Source: an uncultured Clostridia bacterium
GTDB lineage: Bacteria; Bacillota; Clostridia; Lachnospirales; Lachnospiraceae
Length of the DNA: 8,023 bases
Assembly (NCBI GenBank): GCA_946405675.1
Contig: CAMJIC010000110.1
Span: forward strand, 1-8,023
Direction of reading: 5' to 3'
A model generated the notes under the pieces. That model was given only the letters and a program-made list of their open reading frames with translations, did no database searches and was not told where the DNA came from. Position 1 is the first letter of the stretch, and each line of letters begins with the position of its first letter. This document shows positions 6,063 to 8,023 of this stretch, piece after piece. The position numbers and the translations under genes were made by a program.

Positions 6063-7040
6063 ATGAACAGAAACAAACGCAGAGCAGTATGGTATCTTTT
6101 CACTACCATGCTGTCCATTTTCAGTATTTGCACCATTCGGATCTTTGATGGGTTCAACTGGCCGTTCTATGCGGTTACAGCCAATGCGGTCATATCGCTG
6201 CTCGGGCTGATCTTCCATGTACATATTAATGAACGCGATCAGAAACATCCGGTCATGCTTGCGGCCCGTATTCTTCTGCTGCTGAATTCGATTTCTGTTT
6301 TTGTGATGATTGGGTTCAGCCTGTTTATTCTGAGCAGCCAATATCATAATCGTCTCATTCCGGATGGGAAGGTTGCTTCTCCATCTGAGATAGAACAACG
6401 GTTATCAGAGTCCGGGAAGGATGTACTTTTGCTTGAGACAGATGATTTGTACATCTATTATGTGAACTATAACGATCTTTCCTTTGTATCAGGAAAGAGG
6501 CCATCGAAGGATGACCAGGATAATCTGATGTGTGTGGCGGCCGCATTTCAGGATACGTATCAGCTGGGATTCAGCCATGATAATATTGTAGGCTGGCATG
6601 CATCTGATGGACAGCTTGAGCGCGGGAAACCTCAGGATGGCCTGGGGGCTTTTACCTATGTGGATGGAGTGGCGCGCATCTGGGATACCGATGAGGCTGA
6701 GGAAGCTGTTCAGAATGCCGCGGCTGCGGGCGGAATGGGGTTCCAGCAATTCATAGTCCTTTACGATGGACAGCATGGCGGCCATAATAGTGATGAATTC
6801 AGATGCTACCGGGTGCTGGCGATCCTTAACGGCAGAGCATGCATCATTGATTCACGTACCCAGATGCATTACGATGACTTTATTCTCGCGCTTCAGAATC
6901 TGGGAGTTCAGGATGCGCTGTACTGCGATATGGGAAGCGGATGGAACTATTCCTGGTATCGCGGCGCAGATGGGAAGCCTGTTGATATTATAGGTATTCC
7001 ATGGCCGTTCTCCCACAACTGGCTTGTGTTCCGGAGATAA
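6063..7040 (+). CDS. Membrane-anchored phosphodiester glycosidase-like protein (NAGPA/DUF2233 family resemblance)
   Basis: It has 325 aa. A basic N-terminus (MNRNKRR) precedes three hydrophobic segments at about 9-27, 33-54 and 65-92. An odd number of helices places the C-terminal ~230 residues outside the membrane. That domain resembles NAGPA/DUF2233 phosphodiester glycosidases in its second half. RCYRVLAILNGRACIIDS (248-264 or so) matches the family's strand before the catalytic cleft. YDDFILALQNLGVQDALYCDMGSGWN (about 270-295) takes the place of the l..lGa.dAlnLDGGGS signature, here CDMGSG with D289. It closes with an NW-LVF strand. Family enzymes remove GlcNAc from phosphodiester-linked glycans, and bacterial members are often linked to cell-surface glycopolymers; the substrate here is unknown. 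It starts 4 nt after the membrane protein gene. The family call rests on remembered motif patterns and is moderate. Confidence 0.7.
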   Translation: MNRNKRRAVWYLFTTMLSIFSICTIRIFDGFNWPFYAVTANAVISLLGLIFHVHINERDQKHPVMLAARILLLLNSISVFVMIGFSLFILSSQYHNRLIPDGKVASPSEIEQRLSESGKDVLLLETDDLYIYYVNYNDLSFVSGKRPSKDDQDNLMCVAAAFQDTYQLGFSHDNIVGWHASDGQLERGKPQDGLGAFTYVDGVARIWDTDEAEEAVQNAAAAGGMGFQQFIVLYDGQHGGHNSDEFRCYRVLAILNGRACIIDSRTQMHYDDFILALQNLGVQDALYCDMGSGWNYSWYRGADGKPVDIIGIPWPFSHNWLVFRR

Positions 7041-7153
7041 CACCTGTATCGGCTCTTTGGGATGGTACGAAGATGATAAAGGCTTGCTGGCGGAAGTGTG
7101 AATGGTAATGAGATGTATGCGTATTGCGGCGGAAAGGGTCTGAGTCAGGGAAA
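7041..7153 (+). other. Intergenic gap before the second SBP gene
   Basis: This gap of 113 nt is the longest non-coding stretch apart from that around 5303-5413. I see no T-tailed hairpin, no convincing -35/-10 pair and no small ORF with a ribosome site. AGGG at 7147-7150 is only 3 nt before ATG 7154, and AAAGGG at 7133-7138 is 15 nt away, so the ribosome site of the next gene is weak. Confidence 0.4.
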
Positions 7154-8023
7154 ATGAATCAAGGAAAGAACAGGAATACTTATTCCGTAGAGATTGTATT
7201 GACGGTTGTCATCATTTTGTGCATCCTGATCCCTAAGTTATTTGGCACGGTTGATGTCACAACGCCAGCCCGTCTGGATCAGGATGGGCATCCGGTCACA
7301 GATGTTACCTTTGAGGATCTTGCTGCGCCGGGCACCCGATTTGCTCTTCTGACCGGAAGCGACTGGGCTCTTGAGATCGAGAAGCAGTATCCGGATGGGG
7401 TTTGTTCTTATTACGATTCCATGGCGGATGTGTTTATTGCGCTTTCATCCGGCAAGGCGGATGCGGCCATGGCCTATCTGGATTTCAGGACAGAGCTTGA
7501 GAAAACGCATCCGAATATTGCCTATATCAATGAGCCCTTTCAGACGCTGGAATATGGGTTCGGAACATCAAAGAGTGCCCGGGGGACACAGCTTTGCAAT
7601 GAATTCAATGCGTTCCTGAAAGAGTATAAAGCCAGCGGAGCCTTTGACAAGCTGACCCAAAAGTGGGGAGATCCTGAACGCGACGGCGATTTGATGGATC
7701 AGTACACCTTTACCGGGGAAAAGGGCGTGCTCGAGATTTCGACAGAGGGGACATGGGTTCCGAAATCCTTTTACATTGGTGAAACGCTCACCGGCGAGCT
7801 CATAGAAATCACAAATGCGTTCTGTGCTTATGCAGGCTACATACCCCATTATCAGCCGGTTCCGGTTTCGGCCGAGATATCCGGCCTTTCCAGCGGCGTG
7901 TATGACCTTGCGGCGGATGCATTTCTCAAGACAGAGGAACGGCTTGAGCAGGTCAACATCACGGACGGTGTTGGATCTGATTCCGTCTATCTTGCTGTGC
8001 GGAGCGAGCCAAAGCAGGAAACC
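7154..8023 (+). CDS. Membrane-anchored substrate-binding protein with permuted lobe order (3'-truncated; likely SBP-permease fusion)
   Basis: The frame is open from ATG 7154 to the window end (290 codons, no stop). A hydrophobic segment at about 13-30 has no lipobox, so it is probably a signal anchor. After a linker, residues about 52-172 match SBP_bac_3 lobe II plus the terminal helix: TFEDLAAPG, LLTGS, SSGKADAAMAY, then a long helix ending GAFDKLTQKWG. Residues about 187-285 match lobe I: GVLEISTEGTWVPKSFYIG, LTGELIEITNAFCAYAGY, SGVYDLAADAF, KTEERLEQV. The order matches the SBP part of the gene at 834 and differs from normal SBPs. The carboxylate-binding Arg is kept (R263), while the amino-group Asp position is Tyr108. 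By analogy a permease domain and an ATPase gene should follow beyond the window. The ribosome site is weak. Codon structure is regular and there are no frameshifts. Confidence 0.85.
   Translation, partial: MNQGKNRNTYSVEIVLTVVIILCILIPKLFGTVDVTTPARLDQDGHPVTDVTFEDLAAPGTRFALLTGSDWALEIEKQYPDGVCSYYDSMADVFIALSSGKADAAMAYLDFRTELEKTHPNIAYINEPFQTLEYGFGTSKSARGTQLCNEFNAFLKEYKASGAFDKLTQKWGDPERDGDLMDQYTFTGEKGVLEISTEGTWVPKSFYIGETLTGELIEITNAFCAYAGYIPHYQPVPVSAEISGLSSGVYDLAADAFLKTEERLEQVNITDGVGSDSVYLAVRSEPKQET

Noticed and set aside
7014..7028. Small hairpin CACAA / TTGTG near the end of the NAGPA-like gene
   Set aside because: The stem is only five bases, lies inside coding sequence and has no T-run; not a terminator.
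7084..7111. Possible promoter (TTGCTG, 16-nt spacer, TAATGA) before the second SBP gene
   Set aside because: Both boxes are poor matches to consensus and similar pairs arise by chance; not supported.
1..8023. Insertion sequences, CRISPR arrays, tRNA/rRNA genes, riboswitch aptamers
   Set aside because: No transposase, terminal repeats, regularly spaced repeats, tRNA cloverleaf or conserved aptamer core could be seen on either strand.

Overview
All genes in this window lie on the + strand. They form one closely packed, operon-like series, with gaps or overlaps of mostly under 60 nt and no recognisable intrinsic terminator. Strong AGGAGG-type Shine-Dalgarno sites, a KtrAB-type K+ system, lipoprotein-style ABC transporters and roughly 50-55% GC suggest a Gram-positive anaerobe of the Clostridia (Lachnospiraceae-like). 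That placement is an inference from style; no marker gene is present.

Layout: (1) 1-831, the 3' part of a nucleoside hydrolase cut by the left edge. (2) 834-2411, a polar-amino-acid-type ABC transporter protein in which an extracytoplasmic substrate-binding domain (SBP) is fused to a permease domain. Its SBP is in permuted order: the segment equivalent to lobe II plus the C-terminal helix comes first and the lobe I segment second. (3) 2404-3489, the cognate ABC ATPase, about 115 residues longer than usual; the extra C-terminus resembles a degenerate GHKL/RsbW-type ATPase fold. (4) 3504-4838, KtrB, a TrkH-family K+ translocating subunit. (5) 4895-5302, a KtrA-like RCK protein with only the nucleotide-binding RCK_N domain. 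A near-perfect 32-bp palindrome sits between ktrB and ktrA. (6) 5414-6058, an unrecognised six-helix membrane protein. (7) 6063-7040, a protein with three membrane helices and an extracytoplasmic domain resembling the NAGPA/DUF2233 phosphodiester glycosidase family. (8) 7154-8023 and beyond the right edge, a second SBP with the same permuted order, membrane-anchored and paralogous to the SBP part of gene 2.

Working together: genes 2 and 3 should form one ABC importer, with SBP and permease in one chain plus the ATPase homodimer. KtrB and the RCK protein should form a K+ uptake unit gated by nucleotide. Genes 6 and 7 look like a coupled membrane/surface pair. Gene 8 probably begins a second importer like genes 2-3, with its permease region off the window. 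The nucleoside hydrolase next to the first importer allows a link to nucleoside or base salvage, but the substrate cannot be read from sequence. The most unusual points are the two permuted SBPs, both without the Asp that normally binds the substrate alpha-amino group, and the GHKL-like tail on the ABC ATPase.
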